DNA of 64,000 nt from positions 62,001 to 126,000 of the forward strand of contig NZ_PUIC01000001.1 in assembly GCF_022750545.1 (NCBI RefSeq), read 5' to 3'. The DNA comes from Caulobacter sp. CCUG 60055. GTDB lineage: Bacteria > Pseudomonadota > Alphaproteobacteria > Caulobacterales > Caulobacteraceae. Shown here piece by piece: positions 46,649 to 55,362 of the stretch. How positions within the stretch are numbered: the first letter of the stretch is position 1; each line of letters starts with the position of its first letter. Under the pieces are notes generated by a model. That model was not told the origin of the DNA. It was given only the letters and a program-made list of their open reading frames with translations, and searched no databases. The position numbers and the translations under genes were made by a program.

Positions 46649-48053
46649 TCGGGCTGAAACGGACGGCCGAGGCGGTCGCACTAGGGGAATGGCGTCGTTG
46701 ATGATGTGGACGCGTAGCGTATCCGGCCTCGCGGGGGCGACGGCTGCGGCGATTTCTATTCTGGCGGCCGCTTCGGCCGGCCCCGTTGCGGCGCAGGACG
46801 CGACCGCGCCAACGGCGCCGGACGCCGCGCCCGCCGCCGCCGCGCCGCCCGCCAACGACCTCACCGAGCGGGTGGCCGCCGTCGTCAATGACGACATCAT
46901 CTCGACCTATGACCTGCGCCAGCGGATCATGCTCCTGGTGGTGACCGCCGGGGTGCAGCCGACGCAGGAGAACCTGCCGCAGCTCGAACGCGAGGCGTTG
47001 CGCCAGCTGGTCGACGAACATCTGGAGATCCAGGAGCTTCGGCACCAGGAGAAGGAGCAGAAGTTCCAGATCGTCGCCAACGACAAGGACATCGACAAGG
47101 AGATCGCTCAGATCGCCCGCGGCAACAACATGTCCGCCGAGCAGCTGTTGGCGCAATTGTCGGCGGCGGGGGTCGGGTCGCAGACCTTCCGCGACCAGCT
47201 GCGCGCCGAAGTCAGCTGGCGTCGCTGGATTCAAGGCCGCTACGGTTCGCGCCTGCGCATCGGCGACGATCAGGTCACGGCCGTGCAGCAGCGCCTCAAC
47301 GCCTCGGCGACCAAGGCGCAGTATCAGATCGGCGAGATCTTCATCGACGCGGCGCGGGTCGGCGGCGAGGCGGCGGCGCTGAACGGCGCCAACCAGCTGG
47401 TCGCGCAACTGCAGCAGGGCGCGCCCTTCGCGGCGGTGGCCCGGCAGTTCTCGGCCTCGCCGACGGCGGCCTCGGGAGGCGACGCGGGCTGGCTGACCGC
47501 CGGCGAGATGCCGTCCGAAGTGCAGGAGGCGCTCGACCAGATGCGCTCGGGCCAGCTGTCGCGGCCCATCCCGGTGCGCGACGGCGTCTATATCGTCTTC
47601 CTGCGTGACAAGCGGTCGGGCGCCAGCGCCACCCTGGTCTCGCTGAAGCAGGCCGCGATCAGTCTGCCGACCGACGCTTCCGAGGCCCAGGTCGAGGCGG
47701 CGCGGGCCAAGCTCGCGGCGCTGAAGGGGCAGATCAAGAACTGCGGCGACATCGACGCCAAGGCCGCCAAGGTCGAGGGCGTCGTCGCCGGCGACCTCGG
47801 CGAGGCCGAGATCAAGGACCTCGCGCCGGACTTCCGCCAGGCGGCGGAGACCTTGCAGCCCAATCAGGTCAGCGACCCGATCCGCACCAAGGTCGGCCTG
47901 CATCTGGTCGCCGTCTGCGGCAAGCACCAGAGCGGCGGCCAGGTGGCCAGCCGCGAGCAGATCGAGGACCGGCTCTACAGCCAGCAGCTGGCGATGATCT
48001 CCAAGCGCTATCTGCGCGACCTGCGCAACTCGGCCACTATTGAAACTCGCTGA
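46635..48053 (+). CDS. surA: Periplasmic chaperone/peptidyl-prolyl isomerase SurA
   Basis: The 472-residue product has a long N-terminal signal region, an Ala/Pro linker, a SurA N-domain (RVAAVVNDDIISTYDLRQRI) and one parvulin domain (QIGEIFIDAA, FAAVARQFSASPTAASGGDAGWL, RDGVYIVFLRDKR). It escorts outer-membrane proteins such as LptD. I chose the ATG at 46635 (CAGGA 5 nt upstream), 14 bp inside lptD; 46617 and 46689 are in-frame alternatives. Its end overlaps pdxA by 14 bp. Confidence 0.9.
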   Translation: MTTADRAETDGRGGRTRGMASLMMWTRSVSGLAGATAAAISILAAASAGPVAAQDATAPTAPDAAPAAAAPPANDLTERVAAVVNDDIISTYDLRQRIMLLVVTAGVQPTQENLPQLEREALRQLVDEHLEIQELRHQEKEQKFQIVANDKDIDKEIAQIARGNNMSAEQLLAQLSAAGVGSQTFRDQLRAEVSWRRWIQGRYGSRLRIGDDQVTAVQQRLNASATKAQYQIGEIFIDAARVGGEAAALNGANQLVAQLQQGAPFAAVARQFSASPTAASGGDAGWLTAGEMPSEVQEALDQMRSGQLSRPIPVRDGVYIVFLRDKRSGASATLVSLKQAAISLPTDASEAQVEAARAKLAALKGQIKNCGDIDAKAAKVEGVVAGDLGEAEIKDLAPDFRQAAETLQPNQVSDPIRTKVGLHLVAVCGKHQSGGQVASREQIEDRLYSQQLAMISKRYLRDLRNSATIETR

Positions 48054-49065
48054 CGGCACGCCCGCGCCCCTGGCGCTGAGCATGGGCGATCCCGCCGGGA
48101 TCGGCCCGGAGATCACGGTCAAGGCCTGGCACGCCCTGCGCGAGCAGGGGCCCGCCTTCGTGGCGGTCGGCGATTTCCAGAGCCTGGCCTCGGCTTCGGC
48201 GGCGGGGGCGTCGATCCTGCGCCGCGTCGCCGGCCCGGACGAGGCGGCGGGCGTGTTCCGCGAGGCGCTTCCGGTGCTGGACGCGCCGCTGCAGGCGCCG
48301 GTGGTGGCCGGCAAGCCGTCGCCGGCCTACGCCGGCGCGGTGATCCGCTGGATCGAGACGGCGGTCGGCCTGTCCCTTTCCGGCCGGGTGAGCGGCGTGG
48401 TCACCGCGCCCATCGCCAAGGCGCCGCTCTACGAGGCCGGCTTCCAGTTCCCCGGCCATACCGAATTCCTGGCCGAACTGACCGCCGCCGCGCCCTATGT
48501 CGGGGCGAGGGGGCCGGTGATGATGCTGACGGCGGGCGGGCTGCGCACCGCGCTGGCCACCGTCCATGAGCCGCTGTCGCGGGTGGCGCCCAGCCTGCGC
48601 TCCGAGACCATCGTCGCCGTCGGCCTGGTGGTCGCCGAGGCGTTGCGGCGGGATTTCGGCGTCGAGGCGCCGCGCCTGGCGATGGCCGGGCTCAATCCGC
48701 ACGCCGGCGAAAGCGGCGCCCTGGGCCGCGAGGAGATCGAGATCATCGCGCCGGCGGCGAGGACGTTGAGGGACCTGGGCGTCGAATGCGGCGACCCTAA
48801 GCCCGCCGACACCCTGTTCCACGCCGAGGCGCGCGCGCGCTACGACGCGGTGATCTGCATGTATCACGATCAGGCCCTGATCCCCGTGAAGATGCTCGAC
48901 TTCTGGGGCGGGGTGAACGTCACCCTCGGTCTGCCGATCGTGCGCACCTCGCCGGACCATGGCGCCGGTTTCGACATCGCCGGCCGCGGGCTGGCGCGTC
49001 CGGAGAGCATGATCGCCGCCATCCGCATGGCCGGCGAGATCGCCCGTCGCCGCGCCGCGCAATGA
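48040..49065 (+). CDS. pdxA: 4-hydroxythreonine-4-phosphate dehydrogenase
   Basis: The 341-residue enzyme acts in pyridoxal-5-phosphate synthesis. Motifs are PLALSMGDPAGIGPEI at the N-terminus, FPGHTEFLAELT, metal-binding HP/HD sites in NPHAGESGALG, MYHDQALIPVK and SPDHGAGFDIAGRG. The start is a TTG at 48040, 14 bp inside surA, because no other start fits the conserved N-terminus. The stop overlaps rsmA by 4 bp. Confidence 0.95.
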   Translation: MKLADGTPAPLALSMGDPAGIGPEITVKAWHALREQGPAFVAVGDFQSLASASAAGASILRRVAGPDEAAGVFREALPVLDAPLQAPVVAGKPSPAYAGAVIRWIETAVGLSLSGRVSGVVTAPIAKAPLYEAGFQFPGHTEFLAELTAAAPYVGARGPVMMLTAGGLRTALATVHEPLSRVAPSLRSETIVAVGLVVAEALRRDFGVEAPRLAMAGLNPHAGESGALGREEIEIIAPAARTLRDLGVECGDPKPADTLFHAEARARYDAVICMYHDQALIPVKMLDFWGGVNVTLGLPIVRTSPDHGAGFDIAGRGLARPESMIAAIRMAGEIARRRAAQ

Positions 49066-49895
49066 CGCTGGAGACCTTGCCGCCGCTGCGCGACATGCTC
49101 GCCGAGCATGGGCTGATGGCCAAGAAGAGCTTCGGCCAGCATTTCCTGCTCGACCTCAACGTCACCCGCAAGATCGCGCGGCTGGCCGGCCCCTTGGAGG
49201 GGCGGGCGGTGATCGAGGTCGGTCCGGGCCCGGGCGGCCTGACGCGGGCCCTGCTCGAGGCCGGGGCCCAGGTGGTGGCCGTCGAGAAGGACGCCCGCTT
49301 CCTGCCGTTGCTGGGCGAACTGGCCGAGGCCGCGCCCGGGCGGCTGGCGGTGGTGGAGGCCGACGCCTTGGCGGTGGACGAGACGGCGCTGCTGGCCGAG
49401 CACGCGCCGGGGCTGCCGGCGCGGGTGGTGTCGAACCTGCCCTACAATGTCGGCACGCCGCTGCTGATCAAGTGGCTGACCGGTCCGTTCCGGCCAGAGG
49501 CCATGGCGCTGATGTTCCAGAAGGAAGTGGCCGACCGCATCGCCGCCCCGGTCGGCTCCGGCGCCTATGGCCGCCTCGGCGTCATCGCCCAGGCGACTTG
49601 CCAGGCCTCGGTGGTGATGGACTTGCCGGCGCGGGCCTTCACGCCGCCGCCCAAGGTGGCCTCGGCGGTGGTCTCCCTGACGCCGCGCGCCGAAGCGCCG
49701 TCCAGCGACGAACTGGCGGCCCTGGAGCGCGTGACCCAGGCCGCCTTCGGCCAGAGGCGCAAGATGCTGCGCTCAAGCCTCAAGGCGCTGGGCGGCGAGA
49801 CCTTGTGCCAGGCGGCGGGGATCGACGCCAACGTCCGGGCCGAGACCGTTCCCGTGGACGGCTTCCTGGCGCTCGCCCGCGCCCTTCGCGCCTGA
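49062..49895 (+). CDS. rsmA: 16S rRNA (adenine1518-N6/adenine1519-N6)-dimethyltransferase
   Basis: The 277-residue product (also called KsgA) dimethylates two adenines near the 3' end of 16S rRNA. Motifs are KKSFGQHFLLDLN, the SAM-binding VIEVGPGPGGLT, and the catalytic NLPYNV, then FQKEVADRI and RRKMLRSSLKAL. It is the last gene of lptD-surA-pdxA-rsmA, a conserved order also found in E. coli. Confidence 0.97.
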   Translation: MTLETLPPLRDMLAEHGLMAKKSFGQHFLLDLNVTRKIARLAGPLEGRAVIEVGPGPGGLTRALLEAGAQVVAVEKDARFLPLLGELAEAAPGRLAVVEADALAVDETALLAEHAPGLPARVVSNLPYNVGTPLLIKWLTGPFRPEAMALMFQKEVADRIAAPVGSGAYGRLGVIAQATCQASVVMDLPARAFTPPPKVASAVVSLTPRAEAPSSDELAALERVTQAAFGQRRKMLRSSLKALGGETLCQAAGIDANVRAETVPVDGFLALARALRA

Positions 49896-49956
49896 GGCGT
49901 TCCCGTCGTTCGCGGCCTTTCGCGGGCTTGGGTCGGCGTCTTTCGAGGACCGCGGA

Positions 49957-50676
49957 TCAGCCGCCGAGAGCCTTCACCGCCGCCGCCGCCATGGGCGAGA
50001 ACGCCAGCGGGCCGATGGCCACCTCCATCAGCACCACCGCGGCGACTCCCCAGGCGTAGGCCGGGTGGATGCGGCGGCGGACCACGAGGTCGGCGGCGGG
50101 ACCGATGAGCAGGATCACGTCATTGACCGCGAACAGCACCAGCGGAGCGAACAGGCCGAAACTGTCCATGGGCAGGAAGCGGCCGAGGCCGGGACCCAGG
50201 ATGGAGGCGCTGGCGCACATCATCAGGCGCTTGTGCCAGTCGGAACGGCGGCGCAGACGGATGGCGGCGGCGACCAGGCCGCCGAACGCCGTCACCGCCA
50301 GCAAGTTCATCGCCAGGAACACGCCCTTGGGAAAGAAGGTCGGCACGCGATGGTGGCCGATGGAGAACAAGGTGGCGGCCACCCCCATGATCACCATGGC
50401 TCCGGCCAGCACGGCGCCGGCCACGCCCAGCTGGCGGTGACGGCGCAGGTCGCCGGCGCTGACGAGGGCCGGCTGGGCGACCATCAGCGCCACCCAGGCG
50501 GTGAAGACGGCTCCGTGAACATGCAGCAGCAGCGGCAGGCCCGGCTTTGGTGCGAAGTCCTCCGGCACGGTCTGGGAAAAACCGGCGACGATGATCGCCG
50601 CCATGATCAGCGCCCAGCCGAGATAGAACAGGCGCCCGACATCCGCCTGCGGGCGCGTCGTCCCGGTGGTGGCCAT
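49957..50676 (-). CDS. Uncharacterised multi-pass membrane protein
   Basis: The 239-residue product has about seven membrane helices. His residues sit near helix ends (LLLHVHGAVFTAWVALMV, RRHRQLGVAGAVL, SDWHKRLMM, RRIHPAYAWG), a pattern seen in heme-b or metal-associated membrane proteins and in the DUF2306 group. I cannot assign a family with confidence. It is convergent with rsmA and divergent from the GNAT gene. Confidence 0.7.
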   Translation of the reverse strand: MATTGTTRPQADVGRLFYLGWALIMAAIIVAGFSQTVPEDFAPKPGLPLLLHVHGAVFTAWVALMVAQPALVSAGDLRRHRQLGVAGAVLAGAMVIMGVAATLFSIGHHRVPTFFPKGVFLAMNLLAVTAFGGLVAAAIRLRRRSDWHKRLMMCASASILGPGLGRFLPMDSFGLFAPLVLFAVNDVILLIGPAADLVVRRRIHPAYAWGVAAVVLMEVAIGPLAFSPMAAAAVKALGG

Positions 50677-50823
50677 GAACCGCTCCCCCGTCTTGAGGTT
50701 CAGGAGGTCAGGTTGAGCGCGAAGGGAGCGCTTGGCAAGCGTGTCGCAACAACGTCACGGACAGGCGGCTTTCGACCCGCGGCGCCGCGCCTGCGACGGT
50801 GTGAAGAACCCCGGGCGGCGGGC

Positions 50824-50851
50824 TTGTCCCGCCGCCGCGCCCGGCCTAACT
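50824..50851 (+). promoter_or_regulatory. Candidate leaderless promoter of the GNAT gene
   Basis: TTGTCC (50824-50829) and CTAACT (50846-50851) are spaced by 16 bp, and the ATG begins 7 nt after the -10 element, so transcription would start at or next to the start codon. Confidence 0.4.
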
Positions 50852-50858
50852 CGGGCGC

Positions 50859-51299
50859 ATGATCGAGATACGCCCTTCCGCCGCCGCCGACGCGCCCGTC
50901 CTGTTCGAAATCTGGCGCCGCGCCGTCCTCGCCACCCACGACTTCCTCAAGCCCCAGGACTTCTCGGCCCTGGAGGTGATGGTGGCCCGGGACTACCTGC
51001 CGTCCGTCCGGCTCTGGGTGGCGGAGGAGGGCGGACGCGCGACGGGGTTCATGGGGCTGTCGCAGGCCCATGTCGACAGCCTGTTCATCGACCCCGACGC
51101 GCGCGGCCGCGGGATCGGCCGCCGGCTGATGGCGCACGCCAGGAGCCTCGTCGGCGGCGCCCTGAGCGTCGACGTCAACGAACAGAACGACCAGGCGGTC
51201 GGCTTCTATCGCCGCATCGGCTTCCAGCAGACCGGGCGCTCCTCGCTCGACGACCAGGGGCGCCCGTATCCGCTTCTGCACATGACGTGGCCGGCCTAG
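50859..51299 (+). CDS. GNAT family N-acetyltransferase
   Basis: The 146-residue product has the acetyl-CoA motif A in VDSLFIDPDARGRGIGRRLM and the C-terminal ENQNDQAVGFYRRIGFQQTG-like block. The overall pattern resembles YjaB-type acetyltransferases (IEIRPSAAADAPVLFEIWRRAV at the start). The substrate is unknown. No Shine-Dalgarno site is visible and the promoter may be leaderless. It is convergent with the glycine-zipper gene, 7 bp between stops. Confidence 0.88.
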   Translation: MIEIRPSAAADAPVLFEIWRRAVLATHDFLKPQDFSALEVMVARDYLPSVRLWVAEEGGRATGFMGLSQAHVDSLFIDPDARGRGIGRRLMAHARSLVGGALSVDVNEQNDQAVGFYRRIGFQQTGRSSLDDQGRPYPLLHMTWPA

Positions 51300-51306
51300 G
51301 CCCGGC

Positions 51307-51717
51307 CTAGCGGCAGCGCACCTGGCCGCGATCGATCGAGCGGCCGATCACCGCGCCGCCGGCCGCGCCCAGCAGGGTGCTGAGGGTGTCGCCGCCGATG
51401 GCGTTGCCGAGCACGCCGCCGCCGATGGCGCCGATCACCAGGCCCGTGGTGCCGTCGTTGCGACGGCAGTAGTAGCGGCCGTCGCGACCCCGATAGATGT
51501 AGTCGTCGCGGGTCATGCGGCGCTCGTAGCGCCGATCGTAGCGACGGTCATGGGGCCGGTAGCTGCGGCTTGGGTCCCAGTTGCGGTTCTGGGGACCGCC
51601 TTGCCAGCGATAGTCGGGACGGTCGCGCCGCCAATCCTGCGAGGCCGCGCCGGCCGGCGCCGCCGCGATCGGAAGGCTGAGGGCGACCGCCAAGGCCGCG
51701 AGCATGGTGCGTTTCAT
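51307..51717 (-). CDS. Exported glycine-zipper 2TM-domain protein
   Basis: The 136-residue product has a signal peptide (LAALAVALSLPIAAAPAGAA). An Arg/Tyr/Asp-rich low-complexity stretch follows (RRYDRRYERRMTRDDYIYRG). The C-terminal glycine zipper (LVIGAIGGGVLGNAIGGD, LLGAAGGAVIGRSID) ends in CR. Such RcnB/SlyB-like zipper proteins associate with the envelope; the function is unknown. Two Cys (YYCRR and VRCR) may form a disulfide. Confidence 0.82.
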   Translation of the reverse strand: MKRTMLAALAVALSLPIAAAPAGAASQDWRRDRPDYRWQGGPQNRNWDPSRSYRPHDRRYDRRYERRMTRDDYIYRGRDGRYYCRRNDGTTGLVIGAIGGGVLGNAIGGDTLSTLLGAAGGAVIGRSIDRGQVRCR

Positions 51718-51783
51718 GGACTGCTCCCTGTGACGTCCATCAAAACGCCCGGCAAGCGCAAGTCGTTGCGCCCGGCGTCCCGG

Positions 51784-53664
51784 TCAGAGCGCCTGCTCGT
51801 AGGCTTCGGCGGCCTCCATCCATTTGGCCTCGGCCTCGTCGAGCTGGGCCTGGGCCTTCTCGCGCTTGCGGCCAAGGTCGGCGGCCTTGGCCGGGTTCTT
51901 CACGTAGAGGACCGGGTCGGCCAGGTCGGCGTCGAGATCGGCCAGGGTCTTGGTGCAGCGGGCGAGGACCGCTTCGGCCGCCTCCAGCTTGCGCTTCAGC
52001 GGCGCGGCCGCCGGCTTGGCGGCTGGCCGCGGCGCCTGGGCCGGCGTAGGCCTGGGCGCCTCGACGACCGGGGTCTGGGACGGACGGGCCGAGGCGGCCT
52101 TGGCGCGGTCCAGCACGAACTTGGCGTAGTCGTCCATGTCGCCGTCGAACGGCTTCACCCCGCCGTCGGCCGCCAGCCACAGGCGGTCGGCGACCAGCTC
52201 CATCAGCGAGCGGTCGTGGGTGATGAGGATGACGGCGCCGGAATAGTCGTTCAGCGCGTCGAGCAAGGCGCGGCGGCTGTCGATGTCCAGGTGGTTGGTC
52301 GGTTCGTCGAGGATCAGAAGGTGCGGCGCGCTCATCGCCACCAGGTTCAGGAGCAGCCGCGCCCGCTCGCCGCCCGACAGGTTGGCGACGGTGGTGTCCT
52401 GCTTGTCGAAGTGCAGGCCGAACTGGGCCAGGCGCGAGCGGCGCGAGGACTCGCTGGCCTCCGGCATCGCCCGGCGGATGATCTCCAGCGGCGTGTCGGC
52501 GGGGTCGAGCGCCTCGATCTGGTGCTGGTGGAACCAACCGACCTGCATGCGGCGGTCGCGGTGCAGGTGCCCGTGCTGGATGTCGAGAGCCCCGGCGATC
52601 ATCTTGGCGAAGGTCGACTTGCCGGCGCCGTTGACGCCCAGAAGGCCGATGCGGTCGTCGATGTCCATGCGCAGGTTCAGCCGGCGCAGCACCGGCTTGC
52701 CGTCGTCGTAGCCGACGGAGGCGTCCTCCAGCCGGATCAGCGGCGGGGCCAGGGGGCGGGGCGGCGAGGGCAGGGTGAAGGGGGCGACGCGTTCCTCGAT
52801 CGGGGCGGAGATCGGCTCCAGCTTGGCCAGCCGCTTGAGGCGCGACTGAGCCTGGGTGGCCTTGGACGCCTTGGCGCGGAAGCGGTCGACGAAGGATTGC
52901 AGGTGGGCGCGCTCGGCCTCCTGCTTGGCGCGGGTGGCCGACAACAGGCGCAGCTTTTCGGCCCGGCGGCGCTCGAAGTCGTCATAGCCGCCGGTGTAGA
53001 GCTCGAGCTTGCCCTCGCTGAGGTGCAGGATGTAGCCGACCGAGTTGTTCAGCAGCTCGCGGTCGTGGCTGATGATCAGGGCGGTGTGCGGGTACTTCTT
53101 GAGCCGCGCCTCCAGCCACAGCGCCCCTTCCAGGTCGAGATAGTTGGTCGGCTCGTCGAGCAGCAGCAGGTCCGGCTCGGCGAACAGGGCCGCGGCCAGG
53201 GCCACGCGCATGCGCCAGCCGCCGGAGAACTCGGCCATCGGCCGCTCCAGGTCCTCCTGCGAGAATCCCAGGCCGGTAAGGATTTCCGCCGCGCGAGACG
53301 GCGCCCGGTCGGCGTCGATCTCGATCAGCCGGCCGTAGATCTCGCCCAGGCGCTCGGGCGGGGCGGTGTCCAGCTCGCGCGTCAGGGCCGCCCGCTCGAC
53401 GTCGGCCTCGAGGATGGTCTCCATCAGGGTGACGGGCGTGGCCGGATGCTCCTGGTCGACCGAGCCGATCTTGGCCGCCTTGGGCAGGCTGATGTCGCCG
53501 TCGCCGGGATGCAGCTGGCCGAGGATCAGCTTGAACAGCGTCGACTTGCCCGCGCCGTTGCGTCCGACCAGACCGACCTTGCCGCCGGTCGGCAGGGTGA
53601 CGGACGCGCTCTCGAAGAAGCGTCGCCCCCAGGCGTCGAAGGTCAGATTGTTGATCTGGAGCAT
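51784..53664 (-). CDS. ABC-F family ATPase
   Basis: The 626-residue product has two ABC domains without membrane segments: Walker A GRNGAGKSTLFK near residue 37 and GVNGAGKSTFAK near 335. Both signatures are present (FSGGWRMRVALAAALF and LSGGERARLLLNL), as is the domain linker with the ABC-F basic region. An Ala/Pro linker leads to a coiled-coil C-terminus (KRKLEAAEAVLARCTKTLADLDADL). This fits the YheS/Uup-type group, translation factors acting at the ribosome. It is divergent from ndk. Confidence 0.92.
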   Translation of the reverse strand: MLQINNLTFDAWGRRFFESASVTLPTGGKVGLVGRNGAGKSTLFKLILGQLHPGDGDISLPKAAKIGSVDQEHPATPVTLMETILEADVERAALTRELDTAPPERLGEIYGRLIEIDADRAPSRAAEILTGLGFSQEDLERPMAEFSGGWRMRVALAAALFAEPDLLLLDEPTNYLDLEGALWLEARLKKYPHTALIISHDRELLNNSVGYILHLSEGKLELYTGGYDDFERRRAEKLRLLSATRAKQEAERAHLQSFVDRFRAKASKATQAQSRLKRLAKLEPISAPIEERVAPFTLPSPPRPLAPPLIRLEDASVGYDDGKPVLRRLNLRMDIDDRIGLLGVNGAGKSTFAKMIAGALDIQHGHLHRDRRMQVGWFHQHQIEALDPADTPLEIIRRAMPEASESSRRSRLAQFGLHFDKQDTTVANLSGGERARLLLNLVAMSAPHLLILDEPTNHLDIDSRRALLDALNDYSGAVILITHDRSLMELVADRLWLAADGGVKPFDGDMDDYAKFVLDRAKAASARPSQTPVVEAPRPTPAQAPRPAAKPAAAPLKRKLEAAEAVLARCTKTLADLDADLADPVLYVKNPAKAADLGRKREKAQAQLDEAEAKWMEAAEAYEQAL

Positions 53665-53690
53665 GGGAGAGGCGGGAACGCTGCGAGAGG

Positions 53691-53718
53691 TTGGCGGAAC
53701 GGGAGCGCCCGGCTATAA
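53691..53718 (+). promoter_or_regulatory. Promoter of ndk
   Basis: TTGGCG (53691-53696) and CTATAA (53713-53718) are spaced by 16 bp, giving a leader of about 45 nt before the ndk ATG. Confidence 0.5.
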
Positions 53719-53766
53719 GCCCGCAACCTCCCCATTCCAACTCTTGTGTGAGCTCAAGCAGCAGCC

Positions 53767-54186
53767 ATGACCGAACGCACCTTCTCGATCCTGAAGCCCG
53801 ACGCCACCCGTCGCAACCTCACCGGCAAGATCAACGCCGTGATCGAGGATGCCGGCCTGCGCATCGTCGCCCAGAAGCGCATCCATATGTCGAAGGCCCA
53901 GGCCGAGAAGTTCTACGAGATCCACAAGGAACGTCCGTTCTTCGGCGAACTGGTCGAGTTCATGACCTCGGCCCCGGTGGTGGTGCAGGTGCTGGAAGGC
54001 GCCGACGCCGTCGCCAAGTATCGCGAAGTCATGGGCGCCACCAACCCGGCCCAGGCGGCCGACGGCACCATCCGCAAGCTCTTCGCGGAATCGGTCGGTG
54101 AGAATTCGGTCCACGGTTCGGACAGCCAGGACAACGCCAAGATCGAGATCGCCCAGTTCTTCACCGACGCGGAAATCGTCGGCTGA
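53767..54186 (+). CDS. ndk: Nucleoside diphosphate kinase
   Basis: The 139-residue enzyme balances nucleoside triphosphate pools by a phospho-His intermediate, His116 in NSVHGSDS. The N-terminal [18 protein letters not shown] and [15 protein letters not shown] are family blocks. It is monocistronic: its own promoter lies in the divergent gap with the ABC-F gene, and two hairpins follow it. Confidence 0.98.
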   Translation: MTERTFSILKPDATRRNLTGKINAVIEDAGLRIVAQKRIHMSKAQAEKFYEIHKERPFFGELVEFMTSAPVVVQVLEGADAVAKYREVMGATNPAQAADGTIRKLFAESVGENSVHGSDSQDNAKIEIAQFFTDAEIVG

Positions 54187-54192
54187 TTTCGG

Positions 54193-54211
54193 GGCCGCCG
54201 GTTCGGCGGCC
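54193..54211 (+). terminator. First hairpin after ndk
   Basis: GGCCGCCG and CGGCGGCC form an 8-bp stem with a 3-nt loop, 7 nt after the ndk stop. Only TTCG follows, so it may act as an RNA-stabilising hairpin rather than as the main terminator. Confidence 0.5.
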
Positions 54212-54233
54212 TTCGATGATAGATGGCTGAAGG

Positions 54234-54263
54234 CGGCCGGCTCGCACGCGAGCCGGCCGTTTT
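54234..54263 (+). terminator. Terminator of ndk (second hairpin)
   Basis: A perfect 11-bp stem (54234-54244 with 54249-54259) with a CACG tetraloop is followed by TTTT. It lies 48 nt after the ndk stop. Confidence 0.8.
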
Positions 54264-54363
54264 CGTTCGCGCCTCGCGCCTCGTGCCTCGCACCATCGTC
54301 GCGATCGCCCGCGATCCCCGGGTGAAATCGTGCTACCCTGACGGGAATTATCGGGGAGGGATC

Positions 54364-55359
54364 ATGGCCGACGACTATTTCGTCACCTGCCGCTCGGTGA
54401 ACGGCGACGGCACGTTCGGGGGCGATCCCGACGTCGTCCGCTATCTGGTGGTGCCCCAGGGCGCCGCCCAGCCGCTGGCCGCCCACCAGAACCCGTCGAC
54501 CGGCCCCGTCGCCACCCGGGGTACGCGCTGGGCGCGGGGGCTGCTGGACGGCCTGCCGCCGTCGCAGAACGGCCGCGACCGTAACATCCTGTTTCTGGTC
54601 CACGGCTTCAACGTCGATCCCCAGGGGGCCCTGGAAAGCCATCGCAAGGTGGTCGACGGGCTGGCGCGCGCCGGCTGGTCCGGACGGGTGGTGTCGTTCG
54701 ACTGGCCCTCCAAGGGCACGCCGGCGGCCTATCTCGACGACCGCGTCGACGTGCGCACCACCGCCAACCTGTTGGTCAGCTCCGCGATCCAGCTGTTCGT
54801 GACGATGACCGCCGCCCGGGCCGCCTCGGACCAGCCCTGCGACGTCGCCGTGCATGTGCTGGCCCATTCCATGGGCGCCTATCTGGTGCGCGAGGCGTTC
54901 AACCACGCCGACGACGACAAGCCGGCCCGCGACGCCACCTGGCAGGTCAACCAGCTGGCCTTCATCAGCGGCGACATATCGTCGGGCTGCATGAGCGCCG
55001 GCAACGCCATGACGCGGGGGCTCTATGGCCACGCGGGGCGGATCACCAACTATTCCAACGCCTTCGACGGCGCCTTGCAGGTGTCGAACGTCAAGCGCGC
55101 CTTCACCGCCCCCCGGGTGGGCCGGGTCGGCCTGCCCGACGACGCGCCGGACGTGGCGTGCAACGTCGAGGCGGGGGATGTCTGGCGGCCGCTGGCGACC
55201 GGCGGTCCCGGCGACATCGTGCACAGTCATACCTTCTGGTTCGAGTGCGACCCGTTCTTCAAGGACCTGAAACTGACCCTCGACGGCCATATCGACCGCA
55301 ACGCCATGCCGACGCGCACGCCGATCAAGCCCAACCGGCTGACGCTGAAGCCGGCCTGA
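54364..55359 (+). CDS. Alpha/beta hydrolase, DUF900-like
   Basis: The 331-residue product has ILFLVHGFNVDPQGAL (oxyanion region), VVSFDWPSKGTPAAYLDDR and the nucleophile motif VLAHSMGAYLVREAF. This is the pattern of DUF900-type esterases. A likely catalytic His is in IVHSHTFW. No signal peptide is seen. GGGAGGG precedes the ATG. It stands alone between the ndk terminator and convergent purN (3 bp between stops). Substrate unknown. Confidence 0.82.
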   Translation: MADDYFVTCRSVNGDGTFGGDPDVVRYLVVPQGAAQPLAAHQNPSTGPVATRGTRWARGLLDGLPPSQNGRDRNILFLVHGFNVDPQGALESHRKVVDGLARAGWSGRVVSFDWPSKGTPAAYLDDRVDVRTTANLLVSSAIQLFVTMTAARAASDQPCDVAVHVLAHSMGAYLVREAFNHADDDKPARDATWQVNQLAFISGDISSGCMSAGNAMTRGLYGHAGRITNYSNAFDGALQVSNVKRAFTAPRVGRVGLPDDAPDVACNVEAGDVWRPLATGGPGDIVHSHTFWFECDPFFKDLKLTLDGHIDRNAMPTRTPIKPNRLTLKPA

Positions 55360-55362
55360 CGG

